64,000 nt of DNA, from contig JAHDXO010000018.1 in assembly GCA_023382975.1 (NCBI GenBank), positions 1 to 64,000 of the forward strand, written 5' to 3'. Positions 9,179 through 19,071 of the stretch are shown piece after piece. The stretch's first letter is position 1, and the number at the start of each line of letters is the position of its first letter. This DNA comes from Pirellulaceae bacterium (GTDB taxonomy: Bacteria; Planctomycetota; Planctomycetia; Pirellulales; Pirellulaceae). The position numbers were made by a program, and so were the translations under genes. The notes under the pieces are model-generated. The model had not been told where the DNA came from, made no database searches, and saw only the letters and a list, made by a program, of their open reading frames with translations.

Positions 9179-10924
9179 ATGTCCGCCACGGATTCCGATC
9201 GCCGCGAAGCCAACGACCCATCGATGCCCGAAAGCAAGAACTCCGGGCGTTCGCTGAATTTCATCGAGCAGATCATCGAGGAGGACATGCGCACGGGCAA
9301 GTACCAGGGGCGAGTCCACACCCGGTTTCCGCCCGAACCGAACGGCTACCTGCACATCGGCCATGCGAAGTCGATTTGTCTGAATTTCGGTTTGGCGGCC
9401 AAGTACAAGGGCCTGTGCAACCTGCGTTTCGACGACACCAATCCGTGCAAGGAAGAAATGGAGTACGTCGATTCCATCCGCGAAGACGTTCGCTGGCTGG
9501 GGTTCGATTGGGACGACCGCGAGTATTTCGCTTCGGACTACTTCGAACAACTCCATGACTGGGCGGTGCAGATGATCCAGGCGGGACAGGCCTTCGTCTG
9601 CGATCTGACCCCGGATCAGGTGCGCCAGTACCGCGGCACGCTGACCGAACCGGGCCGCAATAGTCCTTACCGCGACCGCAGCGTCCAGGAGAACCTCGAT
9701 TTGTTCCGTCGCATGCGGGCCGGAGAATTTCCGGACGGCTCGCGGACGCTGCGGGCCAAGGCCGATATGGCGCATCCGAACCTGAACATGCGGGATCCGG
9801 TCATGTACCGCATCCTGCACGCCCACCATCATCGGACCGGCGACCGGTGGTGCATTTACCCGATGTACGATTTCACCCACGGCCAATCGGATTCGATCGA
9901 ACGAATCACGCATTCGATTTGCACGCTGGAGTTCGAAAACCATCGGCCTCTTTACGACTGGTACGTCGACACGCTGGGCATCTACCATCCGCAGCAAATC
10001 GAATTCGCTCGGTTGAATTTGACCTACACGGTCATGAGCAAACGCAAGCTGCTGGAACTGGTCCAGAAGAAGCTGGTCAGCGGCTGGGACGACCCGCGGT
10101 TGCCCACGATCTCCGGACTGCGACGGCGAGGGTACACGCCGGAGGCGATCCGCAGCTTCTGCGACCGGATCGGCGTAGCCAAGTTCAACAGCACCATCGA
10201 TGTCACCGTGCTGGAGAACAGCATCCGCGAACATCTGAACGCCACGGCACCGCGAGTCATGGCGGTGTTGCGCCCGCTGCGCGTGGTAATTGTCAACTAT
10301 CCGGAGGACCAGACCGAATACATGGAGGCGGTCAACAATCCAGAGGATCCCCAAAGCGGAACGCGCGAGGTGCCGTTCTCGCGGGTGCTGTACATCGAAC
10401 AGGATGATTTCCGCGAAGACGCGCCGCGGAAATTCTTCCGGTTGAAGCCGGGTGGCGAAGTGCGGTTGCGCTATGCTTACATCATCAAGTGCGAGGAAGT
10501 GGTCAAGGACGAACAGACCGGCGAGATCACCGAACTGCGTTGCACCTGCGACATGGAGACCCTGGGCAAGCAACCGGAAGACCGCAAGGTGAAGGGCGTG
10601 ATCCATTGGGTTTCGGCCGCCCACGCCGCGGAAGTCGAGGTGCGACTGTACGATCGCTTATTCACCAAGGCGGATCCCGACGACCTCGCCGAGGGCGAGG
10701 ACTACAAGACGTACCTGAACCCCGATTCGTTGCAGATCCTGCGCGGTTGCGCCGCCGAACCGGGCTTGGCGGCAGCTCAGCCCGGGGAGCGGTTCCAGTT
10801 CGAGCGACTCGGCTATTTCTGCGTGGACTCCCGCGACTCCCGATTGGGTGCGCCGGTGTTCAACCGCACCGTCTCGTTGCGGGACACGTGGGCGAAAATC
10901 GAGAAGTCCGAGACGGACCAATAG
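9179..10924 (+). CDS. glnS: Glutamine--tRNA ligase
   Basis: This class Ib synthetase joins glutamine to tRNA(Gln). It shows the GlnRS-specific form of the HIGH motif, [20 protein letters not shown], about 50 residues in, the KMSKS loop YTVMSKRKL near residue 285, and the two-barrel anticodon-binding C-terminal half ending in DTWAKIEK. At 581 residues it is close to the E. coli length (about 550), with a polar N-terminal extension. The ATG at 9179 has GGAGAAGG just upstream. It lies 43 bases downstream of gltX in the same direction and may be co-transcribed with it. GlnRS is patchily distributed in bacteria; planctomycetes are among those that often have it. Confidence 0.95.
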   Translation: MSATDSDRREANDPSMPESKNSGRSLNFIEQIIEEDMRTGKYQGRVHTRFPPEPNGYLHIGHAKSICLNFGLAAKYKGLCNLRFDDTNPCKEEMEYVDSIREDVRWLGFDWDDREYFASDYFEQLHDWAVQMIQAGQAFVCDLTPDQVRQYRGTLTEPGRNSPYRDRSVQENLDLFRRMRAGEFPDGSRTLRAKADMAHPNLNMRDPVMYRILHAHHHRTGDRWCIYPMYDFTHGQSDSIERITHSICTLEFENHRPLYDWYVDTLGIYHPQQIEFARLNLTYTVMSKRKLLELVQKKLVSGWDDPRLPTISGLRRRGYTPEAIRSFCDRIGVAKFNSTIDVTVLENSIREHLNATAPRVMAVLRPLRVVIVNYPEDQTEYMEAVNNPEDPQSGTREVPFSRVLYIEQDDFREDAPRKFFRLKPGGEVRLRYAYIIKCEEVVKDEQTGEITELRCTCDMETLGKQPEDRKVKGVIHWVSAAHAAEVEVRLYDRLFTKADPDDLAEGEDYKTYLNPDSLQILRGCAAEPGLAAAQPGERFQFERLGYFCVDSRDSRLGAPVFNRTVSLRDTWAKIEKSETDQ

Positions 10925-11451
10925 CCTCGTTGAGCCGGTTGAGGACGACTATTTGCGGCCGGATCGCGGAAGTCCCTGAGCGGTGTAAGAACGGCGCTGC
11001 ACGGGCTGTGATCGTTCCGTTCATCGCCGAATTCGTAAGCATCTCATTTCGGATGCGTAGGTTCGGAATTTCGCGGGTTCGGCCGCTGCGCGAGCGGTAT
11101 CCGAGTTGATCCAACGTGTGAGCGGGTACTGGCCAATCGCGACAGCATGATGTCCGCCTGTGCTTCCCGTTTGGAACAACCCGCCCCAGTCGGTATACTG
11201 CGCAAAAGGCTTAGAATCTGAATCCCGCGGAGAAACCCTGTTTTTCTGTTGGGGAAAATTTGAACATCTGCGCCGGGTTTTGTAGATACGTAAGAAAAGA
11301 TGGTTGCATAGGCAAATTGGGCAGACTAGAATGCGAGGCGGAAAAACCACCATCGCCGGCCTGCATCCTCGTGATGCCCATGATCGCATACCCTTTACAA
11401 CCCATACTTTTTCACACCCTATGAGATGAGATGGTCTCGGGAGGCGTTCTG
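10925..11451. other. Intergenic region upstream of the SHD1-domain gene
   Basis: These 527 bases contain no supported gene. The best signal is a promoter-like pair at 11260-11288. The remainder shows no hairpin followed by a T-run that would clearly terminate glnS. Confidence 0.5.
11260..11288 (+). promoter_or_regulatory. Sigma-70-like promoter candidate
   Basis: TTGAAC at 11260-11265 and TAGATA at 11283-11288 are separated by 17 bases, close to the consensus hexamers and spacing. It lies about 160 bases before the SHD1 gene start and reads towards it. It was found by eye, and matches this good can arise by chance. Confidence 0.3.
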
Positions 11452-12726
11452 ATGCGGAAGTCGCTATTTCGTCTGTTTCACGTGGCGCTCGTATGGACAG
11501 TGATCGTGTTGCTGTCCGTCGATACCGCCCTGGCATGCCGCTGGTTGCGCACCTGTCGTGTGTACCGGGCGGTTCCGTCGTGTTGCGAGATCACTTGCGT
11601 TCCTGCCGAAGTGACTTGCGGTTCCCATGTGCAAAAGGGCGGTGCGCTCTGGACTGCCCCCGCCGGCGAAGAGGGCGAAATGGAAGTTCCGCCGCCGGAT
11701 GTGCCTGAGGTCGTCGAAGAACCGGCGCCCCCCAAGCCGCCCGTCGAGCCCAAGGAAGAAGTTCAGCCGCCGGCCAAGGAGGCCAAACCGGTCGATCAAC
11801 CGAAGGAAGCTCCTGAAAAACCTCCGACCACCCCCAAGAAGACCAAAGCTCCCGTTGAGCCGGCGGTCGAACCGGCCCCCCCGGCGGTCGAGCCGGAGCC
11901 GACGGTCACCGAACCGGTCATGCCGACCGAGGAGCCCAAGACCGAGGCCCCCAAGGATCCGCTCGACGATTTGTTCCAGAAGCCGCCGGCCGAGCCCGCG
12001 CCGCCCGCGGTCGCGCCGCCGGCCGAGCCCGCGCCGCCGGCCGAACCTGCGCCGCCGGCCGAACCTGCGCCGCCCGCTGTCGAACCGCCGGCCGAACCTG
12101 CGCCGCCTGCTATCGAGCCGCCGGCCGAACCTGCGCCGGCCGCGAAGGATCCGCTAGAAGATCTGTTCGGCACCCAGCCGGAAATGGCGCCCGCCGAGCC
12201 CGCGCCGGCACCGGCTGAAGAAGCAGCACCGAAAACGGACGATGCCTTTGACGATTTGTTCGGCCCCGCCCCGAAGCCCGCGACGGAACCCGCGGCCGAG
12301 CCGATGGAAGCGGAAGCGCCCGCCGCGGAGCCCGCGACCAAAGACGCCTTCGACGATCTGTTTGGCCCCGCTCCCAAGCCGGCGGAACCAGGTGCCGAGC
12401 CCGCGGCGAAACCGGCCACGGACGCCGTGGACGATCTGTTCGGTCCTCCGCCGAAGGTCGAACCGGCACCGGCTCCCGTCGAGGATCCGTTTGGCGCCGC
12501 TCCGGTCCAGGAACTGCCGATGCGGAGTTGGGTGGACAATACGGGACGTTACGAAGTACACGCCCGCCTGATTGCCATCATGGCCGACGGAGTCCGCTTG
12601 CTGAAAGACAACGGCCGGACGACGACCGTGCCGATGAACCGGCTGAGCGCGGATGACCGCGACTACGTCGAACAGATGATCGCCCAGGTTGGCTACGGCG
12701 ACCTCGGGCAACTGGCTGCCCGTTGA
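11452..12726 (+). CDS. Secreted Pro/Ala-rich protein with repeated DDLFG motifs and a C-terminal SHD1 domain
   Basis: The 424-residue protein has a signal peptide (ending near DTALA), then a cysteine-rich patch with six Cys in about 30 residues, then a long disordered region of PAEPAPPA-type repeats. Embedded in it are five acidic-aromatic motifs: PLDDLFQ, PLEDLFGTQ, AFDDLFGPAPK (twice) and AVDDLFGPPPK, plus a final EDPFGAAP. The last 70 residues form an SHD1 (Sla1 homology 1) domain: MRSWVDNTGRYEVHARLI...DGVRLLKDNGRTTTVPM..LS. SHD1 domains are abundant in planctomycetes; in yeast Sla1 the domain binds NPFxD peptides. The ATG at 11452 has GGGAGG seven bases upstream. Its function is unknown; a structural or assembly role in the cell envelope is a guess. 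Confidence 0.7.
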   Translation: MRKSLFRLFHVALVWTVIVLLSVDTALACRWLRTCRVYRAVPSCCEITCVPAEVTCGSHVQKGGALWTAPAGEEGEMEVPPPDVPEVVEEPAPPKPPVEPKEEVQPPAKEAKPVDQPKEAPEKPPTTPKKTKAPVEPAVEPAPPAVEPEPTVTEPVMPTEEPKTEAPKDPLDDLFQKPPAEPAPPAVAPPAEPAPPAEPAPPAEPAPPAVEPPAEPAPPAIEPPAEPAPAAKDPLEDLFGTQPEMAPAEPAPAPAEEAAPKTDDAFDDLFGPAPKPATEPAAEPMEAEAPAAEPATKDAFDDLFGPAPKPAEPGAEPAAKPATDAVDDLFGPPPKVEPAPAPVEDPFGAAPVQELPMRSWVDNTGRYEVHARLIAIMADGVRLLKDNGRTTTVPMNRLSADDRDYVEQMIAQVGYGDLGQLAAR

Positions 12727-12758
12727 TTGGAGCCCGCGACTGCTTCCCGAAGACCTTG

Positions 12759-12792
12759 GGGGCGGCACGCATTCCACGTGCCGCCCCTTTTT
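12759..12792 (+). terminator. Rho-independent terminator
   Basis: GGGGCGGCACG (12759-12769) pairs perfectly with CGTGCCGCCCC (12777-12787) around a 7-base loop and is followed by TTTTT (12788-12792). It lies 32 bases after the SHD1 gene stop and should end that transcript before the convergent glgX. Confidence 0.9.
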
Positions 12793-12826
12793 CGTTCCCT
12801 GTCGGCATCGTCGCCAATTGGACAGT

Positions 12827-14938
12827 CTATGGGCTGTCGGAGACGTAGCAACGCATCGACCGGGGTTTCAGAATTACTCGGCCGGAATTCGGTGCCGCTG
12901 GTCCTTTCAGACTGGGATAGATGTCGCCGGGCGGTTTGGCAGCAGTATCCACGAACAGACGCCAAGATTGTTCCATCGCGACCTGCGGGAACGTGAAGAC
13001 GTGACTTCCGGGGGTGGCGTTCATGACGAGCATCACATCGCGGGACAGGCCTTCGGGATCTTCGTTGGCGGGAAGGGCCGACCATAGGCACGTCAGCGCA
13101 TTCAACTCGCTGTGCCAGTCGACCGCGTCGCCCCGCATCCCGTACCAGCTCACCTCGGGACGTCCGTTCGAGCCGTTGCTGTCCCCGCGAGGGAAGCGGC
13201 GGCGGCGCACCGTCGGCTGCTCGCGGCGGAAGCGGATCAACACGCGGCAGAAACGCAGCAGTTCGCGATGCTCGTGGATCAGATTCCAGTCGAACCAGGA
13301 AATCTCATTGTCCTGGCAATAGGCGTTGTTGTTGCCCCACTGGGTCCGACGGCATTCGTCCCCGGACAGCAACATGGGAACCCCGTGGCTCAGCAGCAAG
13401 GTCGCCATCATGTTCTTGATTTGCCGAGTGCGGACCTCCTCGATTTCGCTGCAGGTTGCCGGATCCAGTTCAGCGTTTCTCAGTTCGCCTTCCCAGCCGT
13501 AGTTTTCACTGCAGTTGTGATTGTCGCCGTCCCCGTTGTTCTCGCCGTTCGCGTGATTGTGCTTTTGGCGGAAGCTGACCAGATCGTTCAGCGTAAAGCC
13601 GTCGTGGGTCGTGATCAAATTGACGCTCGCTTCCGGTGACCGCCCGCTGTGCTCGTACAAATCGCTCGATCCCGCCAACCGTGTGGCGATCGCGCCCAGC
13701 ATGTGCCCGTCGCCTCGCCAGAAGCGTCGCACGTCGTCTCGGTAGCGACCGTTCCACTCGGCCCAGCGGATTCCCCAGAACGAGCCGACCTGGTATGCTC
13801 CCGCCGCGTCCCAGGCTTCGGCGATGATTTTGGTCCTGGCCAGCACAGGATCTTCCGCGATTTCTTCCACCAGCGGCGAACTGCAATTCAAGTTGCCGTC
13901 GCGTCCGCGGCTGAGGATCGATGCCAGATCGAAACGGAACCCGTCCACGTGATAGTTCAGGACCCAGTGCCGCAGGCAGTCCATGATCAATCGCCGAACC
14001 ACCGGGTGATTGCAATTGATCGTGTTTCCGCACCCCGAATAGTTGCGGTAGTACTTGCCGTCGTGGTCCAACAGATAGTACGTATGATTCTCCAGCCCCT
14101 TGAAGCTGAGTACCGGTCCGTGTTCGTTGCCTTCGCAGGTGTGGTTGAACACCACATCCAAAATCACCTCGATCCCGGCGCGATGCATCTCTTTGACCAG
14201 CGTCTTGAACTCCTCGACCTGCGCGCCGGGTTCCCTGCTCTCCGCATAACCGCGGTGCGGCGAGAAGAAGGCCATCGGGTCGTAGCCCCAGTAGTTCGGT
14301 CGGTCGAGCGGTCTGCCGTCCGGCGCCAGGATCGGGAACTCGTGGACCGGCATCAACTCAATCGCCGTAATGCCCAAGCTCTTCAAGTATTGAATCTTGT
14401 CCAGCATGCCCAGGTAGGTGCCCGGTGCATCCACTCCGCTGCTCGGATGCTTCGTGAACCCGCGCACATGCGCTTCGTAGATCACGGAATCCGCCAGATC
14501 GTAATTCAGGCAGCGATCGCCTTCCCAATCAAAATCGTCGGCGACGACCACGCATTTCGGCGGCCGGATAATGCCGTCGGCTGGCTTCTGAAAGTCGCCC
14601 GCCAGCGCGTGGGCATACGGGTCGATCAACCGCCGGGAACCGTCGAACCAGTAACCGCGATTCGGGTCGAAAGGCCCATCGGCCTGCAGATGGTACAGTT
14701 GCCCGTGTCCGATTCCGCGGACAAATCCCCGCCATACATCGCCCCAACGGTCTCCGTCAGGATCCAAATCGATGACCTCGGCCGGCTCCAAATCCCCGAC
14801 TTGATCGTAAAGCAACAACCGCATGGCGGTCGCCGAATGGCTGTACACCAGGAACTCGACGCCGCTTTCCGTCGTTATGGCACCATAGGAAGGCGCAGAT
14901 TTCAGGTCCGTCTGGATTTGCGGATATCGCATTAACAT
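12827..14938 (-). CDS. glgX: Glycogen debranching enzyme GlgX (GH13 isoamylase type)
   Basis: This 703-residue enzyme hydrolyses alpha-1,6 branches of glycogen in the cytoplasm. An N-terminal CBM48-like domain (about residues 15-130) is followed by the GH13 barrel: VIYEAHVRGFT (153), DVVFNHT (261), the nucleophile region GFRFDLAS with Asp337, the acid/base Glu374 in IIAEAWD and the stabiliser Asp446 in TTHDGFT. A C-terminal beta domain ends in RCYVSDSP. The ATG at 14938 has GAGGAA six bases upstream and is preferred over the longer in-frame reading to 15001. No other glycogen genes are adjacent. It converges with the SHD1 gene, whose terminator lies between them. Confidence 0.93.
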   Translation of the reverse strand: MLMRYPQIQTDLKSAPSYGAITTESGVEFLVYSHSATAMRLLLYDQVGDLEPAEVIDLDPDGDRWGDVWRGFVRGIGHGQLYHLQADGPFDPNRGYWFDGSRRLIDPYAHALAGDFQKPADGIIRPPKCVVVADDFDWEGDRCLNYDLADSVIYEAHVRGFTKHPSSGVDAPGTYLGMLDKIQYLKSLGITAIELMPVHEFPILAPDGRPLDRPNYWGYDPMAFFSPHRGYAESREPGAQVEEFKTLVKEMHRAGIEVILDVVFNHTCEGNEHGPVLSFKGLENHTYYLLDHDGKYYRNYSGCGNTINCNHPVVRRLIMDCLRHWVLNYHVDGFRFDLASILSRGRDGNLNCSSPLVEEIAEDPVLARTKIIAEAWDAAGAYQVGSFWGIRWAEWNGRYRDDVRRFWRGDGHMLGAIATRLAGSSDLYEHSGRSPEASVNLITTHDGFTLNDLVSFRQKHNHANGENNGDGDNHNCSENYGWEGELRNAELDPATCSEIEEVRTRQIKNMMATLLLSHGVPMLLSGDECRRTQWGNNNAYCQDNEISWFDWNLIHEHRELLRFCRVLIRFRREQPTVRRRRFPRGDSNGSNGRPEVSWYGMRGDAVDWHSELNALTCLWSALPANEDPEGLSRDVMLVMNATPGSHVFTFPQVAMEQSWRLFVDTAAKPPGDIYPSLKGPAAPNSGRVILKPRSMRCYVSDSP

Positions 14939-15359
14939 AGGCGTTCCTCGACTAGTGGATCGTCTCGAAGTTGTTCTCTCGTCACCAAGGAACCCTAACA
15001 CCCGGCTGAAATCGCGGCCGGCAATTGGCTCGTTTCGAGAGAGAATTCGACGAAGCGAGGGTCATTTTGCAGCTCTCAAGCAAGAGCTTTCAGCTTGGGG
15101 ATTTGTGCGGAATAGTCGGAGTTCGAAACGTAGCGAGATTTTGTGCTGCGGGATTGAGCCACGATGGCGAAAGCGAGGCACCGATTGGGGGCCAGCGACG
15201 GACCGGAACGAGCCCGGTAGGACCGGTCGTCATGGCGATGACGCCTGGGTTGCTTGCGACGAATCAAGATGAGTTGCGGCGGCAGCCCGTGGGTTTGAGA
15301 CGACGACTCGCTACAATACAGCAAACAGCTTGGATCACGAGTCTTCATCGCGAGTTCCG
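14939..15359. other. Divergent intergenic region between glgX and the ApbE-like gene
   Basis: No gene is supported in these 421 bases. A TACAAT hexamer at 15312-15317 could be a -10 element for the rightward gene, but no good -35 lies 16-18 bases before it. Confidence 0.5.
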
Positions 15360-16469
15360 ATGGACCCACAACGCGAAACCAATCGTCGAGATTTTCTGAC
15401 CGGTCGCTCGGCCCTGCGAGCCGTCGAAAGCTTGGCCGACCGCGACGCGCCCGACGAGCCGCCTCTTGCGGCAAAACGGCGGACGCCGTCCTACCTGCTG
15501 CAGATCAGCCGCCGTGCGATGGCCACCGACTTCCAGGTGTATCTGGACTCGCGTCAGCACCCGCAGGGCGCCGAAGCGGCCATGCAGGCGCTGAATCTGG
15601 TGGAGCAGCTCGAAGACCAAATGACCGTATATCGCGAACACAGCGAGCTGATGGCGATCAATCGCCGGGCGCCGCGAGACTCGGTTTGCGTCGAAACGGA
15701 ACTGTTCGGCTTGCTCGAATTGGCGCTACAGTTGCACGACGAAACGGGCGGAGCGTTCGACATCACTTCGGGTCCACTCTCCAAAGTCTGGGGATTCTAC
15801 CGCCGCCAGGGAGCCTTCCCCGACAAGGAGGTTCTGCAACAGGCCTTGTCGCGGGTTGACAGCCGCGCCGTCGAACTGGATCGGCGCGAGCAGACGATTC
15901 GCTTCCTTCGGCCCGATCTGGAGATCAATCTGAATGCTATCGGCAAGGGATTTGCGTTGGACCGCTGCGGCCGATCGTTGCGCGAGGCGGGTGTCGAGAA
16001 CTTTTTGATTCACGGCGGCCAGAGCAGCGTGCTTGCAGCCGGATCCCGGTCCGCGCAAGACGGCGAGGCGACCGGTTGGACCATCGCAGTGAAGCACCCG
16101 CTGCGAACCAACCAGCGGTTGGGCGAACTGCGTCTGGTCGACTGTGCCGTCGGAACGTCCGGTTCGGGCAGCCAGTTCTTCCATCACCAGGGCCGACGCT
16201 ATGGACACGTGCTCGATCCGCGAACCGGCATGCCAGCCGAAGGCGTCTTGTCGGCCACCGTGTTGGCACCGACTGCCGCCTTGGCCGACGCCCTTTCCAC
16301 CGCCTTCTTCGTGATGGGACTCGAACAAGTCACCGAGTACTGCAGCCGCCATCCGGAATTGTCGGCGGTCTTGGTCTGTCCCGGCCAGCGCAGCGGCAGC
16401 ATCGTTACCCATTCGATCGGCATGGCCGACGGCGTTTGGACACCGGCCAGCGGGACAAGCGTCGGCTGA
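15360..16469 (+). CDS. apbE: FAD:protein FMN transferase (ApbE family)
   Basis: The 369-residue protein has a twin-arginine start, TNRRDFLTGRSALRA, typical of exported planctomycete ApbE proteins. The ApbE fold follows: MATDFQVYL, then FDITSGPLSKVWGF, EINLNAIGKGFALDRC with the conserved Gly-Lys-Gly, NFLIHGGQSSVLAAG, and YGHVLDPRTGMPAEG with ALADALSTAFFVMG near the end. The last segments hold the Mg and FAD ligands (Asp/Thr). ApbE attaches FMN covalently to Ser/Thr of partner proteins such as NqrB, NqrC or RnfG, outside the cytoplasm. No such partner is adjacent. ATG 15360 is chosen because the twin-arginine motif starts eight codons later; an in-frame TTG at 15330 is the alternative. Confidence 0.9.
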   Translation: MDPQRETNRRDFLTGRSALRAVESLADRDAPDEPPLAAKRRTPSYLLQISRRAMATDFQVYLDSRQHPQGAEAAMQALNLVEQLEDQMTVYREHSELMAINRRAPRDSVCVETELFGLLELALQLHDETGGAFDITSGPLSKVWGFYRRQGAFPDKEVLQQALSRVDSRAVELDRREQTIRFLRPDLEINLNAIGKGFALDRCGRSLREAGVENFLIHGGQSSVLAAGSRSAQDGEATGWTIAVKHPLRTNQRLGELRLVDCAVGTSGSGSQFFHHQGRRYGHVLDPRTGMPAEGVLSATVLAPTAALADALSTAFFVMGLEQVTEYCSRHPELSAVLVCPGQRSGSIVTHSIGMADGVWTPASGTSVG

Positions 16470-16538
16470 AAGCTCCGTCCAACGGGAGTCATTCCGTGAG
16501 CGACAGCCACATGCTTTTCGATTGGCGACCGTCGATGA

Positions 16539-18077
16539 TCAACCGCCCCGTCTTGCCGGCCCGGGATGGTTGAACAGTTCTCGCATGATCAAGCCGGACT
16601 TCGAGCCGCCGCCGTTCCACAGATCCCAGCGCGGATCGGCCACGCGGCGGAAATAGTCGTGCAGGCGTCGCGCCAGATCAGCCTGAGTTTGGGCCAGCGC
16701 GGGACGATCGATCAGGTTCTCCAGTTCCTCGGGATCCGCGTCCAGATCGTACAGTTCGTTGGGCGACTGCCGAAACCGTTCGATGTACTTCCAGCGATCC
16801 GTGCGAATGGCCCGCACATTCTCGAACTCGTAGAACACGGTGTTGTCCCAGTCGTCGATCTGATGTCCGGCAAGTACGGCGGCAAAGCTTCGCCCGGGCA
16901 TAGCCGGTTGCTCCGTCTTCTTTCGAGTCAAGCCTAGATGCTCGACCATCGTCGGCAGGAAATCGACATTGCTGACCAGCAGATTGCAGCGTTGCGCTGC
17001 GGGGATGCGCCCGTTTTGGCGAAAAATCAGCGGGATATGCGTCGTCCAGTCAAACGCAGTCAGCGGCCGAGTATGGTCGCCCATGCCCCAGAAGCCGCTG
17101 TGTCCGCCGGCAAGTCCCTGATCCGCGGTAAACACGACCAACGTGTTGTCGTCCAAGCCATGACGTTTCAACGCGTCCATGACGCGACCCACTCCGTCGT
17201 CGATCGCACTGACCTCGGCGGCGTACTTGCGGATCACCTCGATGTCTCCTACCCACTCGCCGTAATGGTGGTTCCACAAATGGGGCTTGGTGCGCGGAAA
17301 GCTGGGCAGCGTGGATTGGGAGTACGTCTGTTCGTGCCGGTTGCGGATCGGTTCACGCATCGCCGCGCCAAGTCCGTACGGGCCGTTGTATGCCAGAAAC
17401 AGAAAAAACGGCCGGTCCCGGTTGGCCTCGATGAACTCGAGCCCGCGATTCGTCCAGTAGTCGGTCAAGTAGGTCGGTTCGACGCGGATCCGCCCCTCTT
17501 CGATGACCTCCTGATTGTAGAACCCCGCGCTGTGTCCGTGCGGTTTGGTCGTCCAGAACGTGAAGCCTTCCTGCGGGTGCAGGTTGCCGCCGAGATGCCA
17601 TTTTCCGGAGAGCCCGCACACGTAGCCTGCAGCGGCCAGCAGCGACGGCAGCGTATCGAATTCTTCGAGCGTGTTATAGGCGTTGACGCCGATCTGCGCC
17701 TCGTTGGCGCCCAGGTAGCGATGTACGCCGTGCTGACACGGCATCAATCCGGTAAGGAACGAAGCACGCGTCGGCGAACAGACGGCGTTGTTGGCGTAGC
17801 AGCGAGCGAAAAGCACTCCCTCGGCGGCCAATTGATCGATATGAGGCGTTTTGACGTCGGGGTTCCCGTAACAGCCAAGCGACCAAGCCCCGTGATTATC
17901 CGTCATGATCAACACGACGTTGGGACGGTCGAGGGCTCCGTCCGAAGCCGGCGGCGTCGCTGCGAACAACGATCCCGACACGCCGCAAATCGCCAAGCTC
18001 AGCCACGCACCGAACTTCGCGACGCGGTTCGCAGCAACCGGATCGCATCTTGTTGCTTGCCCTCGAGCCTCAGCCAT
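16539..18077 (-). CDS. Secreted sulfatase (formylglycine type)
   Basis: The 512-residue protein has a signal peptide (LSLAICGVSGSLFA) and the sulfatase N-terminal domain: RPNVVLIMTDNHG with metal ligand Asp60, then the modification site CSPTRASFLTG, whose Cys100 would become formylglycine. Further active-site marks are GKWHLGG and FTADQG. It would hydrolyse sulfate esters, probably of algal or host polysaccharides; the substrate is unknown. The first metal pair reads DN rather than the usual DD, which is seen in some subfamilies. Its ATG overlaps by 8 bases the end of the upstream same-strand gene at 18070-18978. No maturase (FGE or anSME) is in the window. Confidence 0.88.
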   Translation of the reverse strand: MAEARGQATRCDPVAANRVAKFGAWLSLAICGVSGSLFAATPPASDGALDRPNVVLIMTDNHGAWSLGCYGNPDVKTPHIDQLAAEGVLFARCYANNAVCSPTRASFLTGLMPCQHGVHRYLGANEAQIGVNAYNTLEEFDTLPSLLAAAGYVCGLSGKWHLGGNLHPQEGFTFWTTKPHGHSAGFYNQEVIEEGRIRVEPTYLTDYWTNRGLEFIEANRDRPFFLFLAYNGPYGLGAAMREPIRNRHEQTYSQSTLPSFPRTKPHLWNHHYGEWVGDIEVIRKYAAEVSAIDDGVGRVMDALKRHGLDDNTLVVFTADQGLAGGHSGFWGMGDHTRPLTAFDWTTHIPLIFRQNGRIPAAQRCNLLVSNVDFLPTMVEHLGLTRKKTEQPAMPGRSFAAVLAGHQIDDWDNTVFYEFENVRAIRTDRWKYIERFRQSPNELYDLDADPEELENLIDRPALAQTQADLARRLHDYFRRVADPRWDLWNGGGSKSGLIMRELFNHPGPARRGG

Positions 18078-18978
18078 CCATTTCTTCCTCGTCTCGGTTC
18101 AGAAGTTGTCGGAGACGTTTCGACGCCTCGGGTGACAGGCTTTGCAGAATCTCTTCCGGCCGGAGACCGCGCAGCCGATCCTCGGGCGCCAGACCGCGCA
18201 GTCGGTCTTCGGGGGCTAGACCGCGCATCCGGTCTTCGGGCGCAAGACTCTTCAGAAAAGACCTCTTCAGGTCTTCTTCCAACTCCACGATCTGTTCTGC
18301 ATGTGCATGTTGCATCGCGAACTCCTTGCCTTGGTCGCGAAACCACCGGATCTATTGGAGAACATAGTACAACAAGGAGACACTGCCCGTTTCCATCAAT
18401 CCTTGAATTATACGCTCTCGATCCTGGAGGAACACGCGACTAAACATGGAGAGCACGGATTCCCCCAGTTCGGCAATCGGATCAGTTTCCACGACCCAGA
18501 TGTCAAGCGGCCATCCTTCGACTCGGAAAATGCCGGTACTGCATCTCACCGCCCGCGCGTTCAACTGCGACAAGTCAGCCCGAAAGGACCTCGTGATCTT
18601 TGGTGCCACAACGACCAGGGACATATCCGTTGCCGAAACACGTTTCCTCTGCTGGCTGTGCCACAACAGGGAACAGCCCAGCAATTGAGCAAAGTCACCC
18701 TTCCGCAAGCGATCCGTCGGCCCTTTGAACTCGATCACTGTGAATTGACTCAGCAAGGGTAACAGGACGGACAGATCCCGTCGCGCCCCTTCGGAGACCT
18801 GTCCGCTGGCACGCCGGATCAAGAGGATGTCCACTCGCAACGGCATCTTTCCAACGAGGAGTTCATCTTGCACCTCGTAGGCGCTCGACAGTTCGAAATT
18901 CAAGACTCGCACCAGCAGCGGATGCCACCACGTCCGCCGCTTTCCCGGCGCATCGGCGGATTGCTCAGACTTTGCCAT
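18070..18978 (-). pseudogene. PD-(D/E)XK-like nuclease family gene interrupted by one in-frame amber codon
   Basis: Two open segments on the same strand and in the same frame (18978 to 18355 and on to 18070) are separated by only a TAG at 18352-18354. Reading through gives YYVLQ-stop-IRWFRDQGKEFAMQHAH, which continues the protein smoothly. The N-terminal part shows VDILLIRR and, about 35 residues later, TVIEFKGPTDRLRKGDFAQLL, a D...ExK arrangement like Rpn/PD-(D/E)XK nucleases. The C-terminal part carries four tandem GLAPEDRLR-type repeats ending in LRPEEIL. From memory, intact planctomycete relatives are about 300 residues and unbroken. A single CAG-to-TAG change would explain the break. The ATG at 18978 has AGGAG ten bases upstream. 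It is either recently inactivated, a sequencing error, or suppressed. Confidence 0.7.
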
Positions 18979-19071
18979 CTTGACTCGTCTCCTATGTCGT
19001 TCGGATTCCGAATCTCCCGTCGCCTGCGCTGCCAACAAATCCCGGGTGGTATCTCAGGCGGCCGAATCGTG

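Noticed and set aside
11990-12140. Tandem DNA repeat, considered as CRISPR-like
   Set aside because: It is a coding repeat (PAEPAPPA) of the SHD1 gene with no unique spacers.
13649-14935. 428-codon plus-strand frame
   Set aside because: It is antisense to glgX, whose GH13 catalytic residues are all present.
18130-18250. Tandem repeat of about 27 bases, considered as a regulatory array
   Set aside because: It encodes the GLAPEDRLR repeats of the broken nuclease-like gene, in frame.
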